A stretch of DNA of 64,000 bases, from contig OU342637.1 in the NCBI GenBank assembly GCA_910589415.1, forward strand, positions 42,748,162 to 42,812,161, written 5' to 3'. Source of the DNA: Malachius bipustulatus. Its lineage: Eukaryota > Arthropoda > Insecta > Coleoptera > Melyridae. The translations under genes and the position numbers were made by a program. Positions 62,683 to 64,000 of the stretch are shown piece after piece (position 1 is the first letter of the stretch; every line of letters begins with the position of its first letter). The notes below the pieces were generated by a model. It was not told the DNA's origin, did not search any database, and saw only the letters and a program-made list of their open reading frames with translations.

Positions 62683-62762
62683 ATTCAATTTAAGGGGGCC
62701 ACATTACTGAATTTACTGCGCATGACGCAGGATCTCAGGATTTAAAGGTAGATTACACTACA
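62683..62762 (+). repeat. Large LTR, second copy, part 3
   Basis: The last 80 bp of the 2717-bp LTR, matching 48922-49001. Confidence 0.88.
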
Positions 62763-64000
62763 GATTTGGCGCGTGTGCCCAGGATACACAGTACATGAAG
62801 CATTGTGGAGGTTTGAGATTATTTTAATGGTTTTCTTGTTCTTTTTGTTTGATTTTTTTTTTCTCTCGTCGACGACAATTTTCTCTTTGGTATTTTTTTT
62901 TTTCTCTTCAACACTTCTCTGTGGTATTTTTTTTTCTTCAACCTCGAAACACACATTTTCGAGACAAGCGTTCAGTTCAAAAGTTGCAATTCAAGGTGTC
63001 ACCGTTCTTCAGACACATTCAAAGCAATCGTTAAAATCAAGAAAGCTGAAAAACAAGGACGCAGTCCTTCCGACAAAACAGGCGCAGCGATTCAGGTCAG
63101 GAGCAAGGTGCGTCACACACGATCAAGTAGTCACAGGTAAATTCAGCTCAGGGGCGCAGGGCCCCACCCACAAGTCACAGGTAAATTCAGGTCAGGAGCG
63201 CAGAGACACAGTCGACACACGACCACACAAAACACCCACGGGGACACCACGCAGAGGGCGGGGGGGGAGATACATTAGAAACACCCACAGGGCCACGTGA
63301 AGCAGGGGCGGGGGGATACATTAGAAAACACCCACAGGGCCACATGAAGCAGGGGCGGGGGACACGCAGAAACACCCACAGAGCGACATGAAGCAGGGGC
63401 GGAGGGGACACGAAAACACCCAGGGGACAACTCACAACGGAAACACAATAACACACACCCAAAACACTCACGGGGGCATCCACGCACACATTCAAAACAC
63501 ACAGGGAGGTTCACGACAGGAACATCAACACTCGCACACACACACGAGACACTTAGGGGGTCCTTCAAGTAGGGGCGCGCACACACCAAACACTCAGGGG
63601 GCCGTTCCAAGTAGGAACGCACCCTTGCGAAACACCCAAAAGACATCTGAAGTAGGGGCGAAATCCTCCACTCGTCCAAAAAAAAACGGACGACATTTCA
63701 GAGCAGGGGCGAAGACGTTCGCACTTGACCGAATCAAATTAGGGGTAACCAAACGACACACACACACACATTATTATTATTATTATTTCTTGTTTGAATG
63801 TCGATACTGCTGTGTATATTTTGGTTCGCAGGTTTATACGAATTTGGAAACGACTGGATCAGTGGAGTCAGACGTAGGAGGCGTGGGACCAACCCAGAGG
63901 ACAGCGGAACCAATCAAAGCCATGAAAGGGAAGCCGTGGCAGCCAAGGATGGTTCTATCCGTGGCCCGTTGCAACCATTCAGGATCACCCGTTGGAATGG
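62763..64000 (+). mobile_element. Second internal region of the large-LTR element (runs off the window)
   Basis: Matches 49002-50240 at high identity: putative primer-binding site, T-tracts, GC-rich repeats and ACAC/ATT microsatellite. It continues past the window end. Differences in T-run length change which short ORFs are open (a 175-codon ORF at 62773-63300 against a 121-codon one in the first copy), which argues against coding. Two internal regions separated by one LTR mean a tandem element. Confidence 0.8.

Noticed and set aside
62773..63300. A 175-codon ORF at the start of the second internal region
   Set aside because: The homologous region at 49012-49537 is broken by T-run length changes, and the protein is T-tract and repeat derived. 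No gag motif.

Overview
This window looks like a transposon-dense stretch of an arthropod nuclear genome, most likely an insect. The element families are typical of insects (BEL/Pao, copia, several Gypsy lineages, Jockey-like and RTE-like non-LTR fragments). The only host gene seen has short introns with GT/AG borders. The recurring TAGGTACC-type words make a hemipteran plausible, but that is only an impression. The single host-gene fragment is the last two exons of a fatty-acid amide hydrolase (FAAH2-type amidase) on the minus strand (12852-13195). Almost everything else is mobile DNA, much of it nested.

Layout, left to right. 63-1075 is an old foldback element. 2890-3490 holds small palindromes and a Jockey-like tail. 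3703-12444 is a nested block. Its outside is a pair of ~100-bp direct repeats, then ~465-bp inverted-repeat arms enclosing the remains of a cysteine-rich (CXC-tailed) minus-strand gene. That gene is interrupted by a 5'-truncated non-LTR element, which is itself interrupted by a complete but coding-dead copia element (6056-11218). Target-site duplications mark both inner insertions. Next come the FAAH2 exons, then a second three-level nest (13365-22067): foldback, containing a second CAGGGTGTCCC-ended foldback, containing an apparently intact BEL/Pao element with matching LTRs and one 1749-codon ORF. 22520-28564 holds decayed non-LTR fragments and part of a small Gypsy element.

28569-42778 is a complete, young Gypsy element about 14.2 kb long with LTRs of 2784 and 2758 bp. 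It has gag and pol in the -1 frame, and a 3.2-kb non-coding 3' region. The gag/pol overlap holds a slippery heptamer A AAA AAC in the correct phase, then a 7-nt spacer and a predicted H-type pseudoknot. 45015-46283 is the integrase end of a related Gypsy on the other strand.

46285-64000 is a tandem LTR-internal-LTR-internal array of another large-LTR element (LTR 2717 bp). The second LTR was hit twice: by a 1557-bp solo-LTR-like unit (52047-53603), and by a 7.7-kb non-autonomous LTR element (54992-62678) that encodes only gag and protease. That element also has a -1 frameshift signal: G GGA AAC, a 7-nt spacer and a perfect 10-bp GC-rich stem. It also carries a second, broken zinc-knuckle segment downstream of its protease.

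The most interesting results are the two independent, structurally convincing -1 frameshift signals, the family of large-LTR elements (autonomous, gag-pro-only and tandem forms side by side), and the inverted-repeat-bounded cysteine-rich gene.
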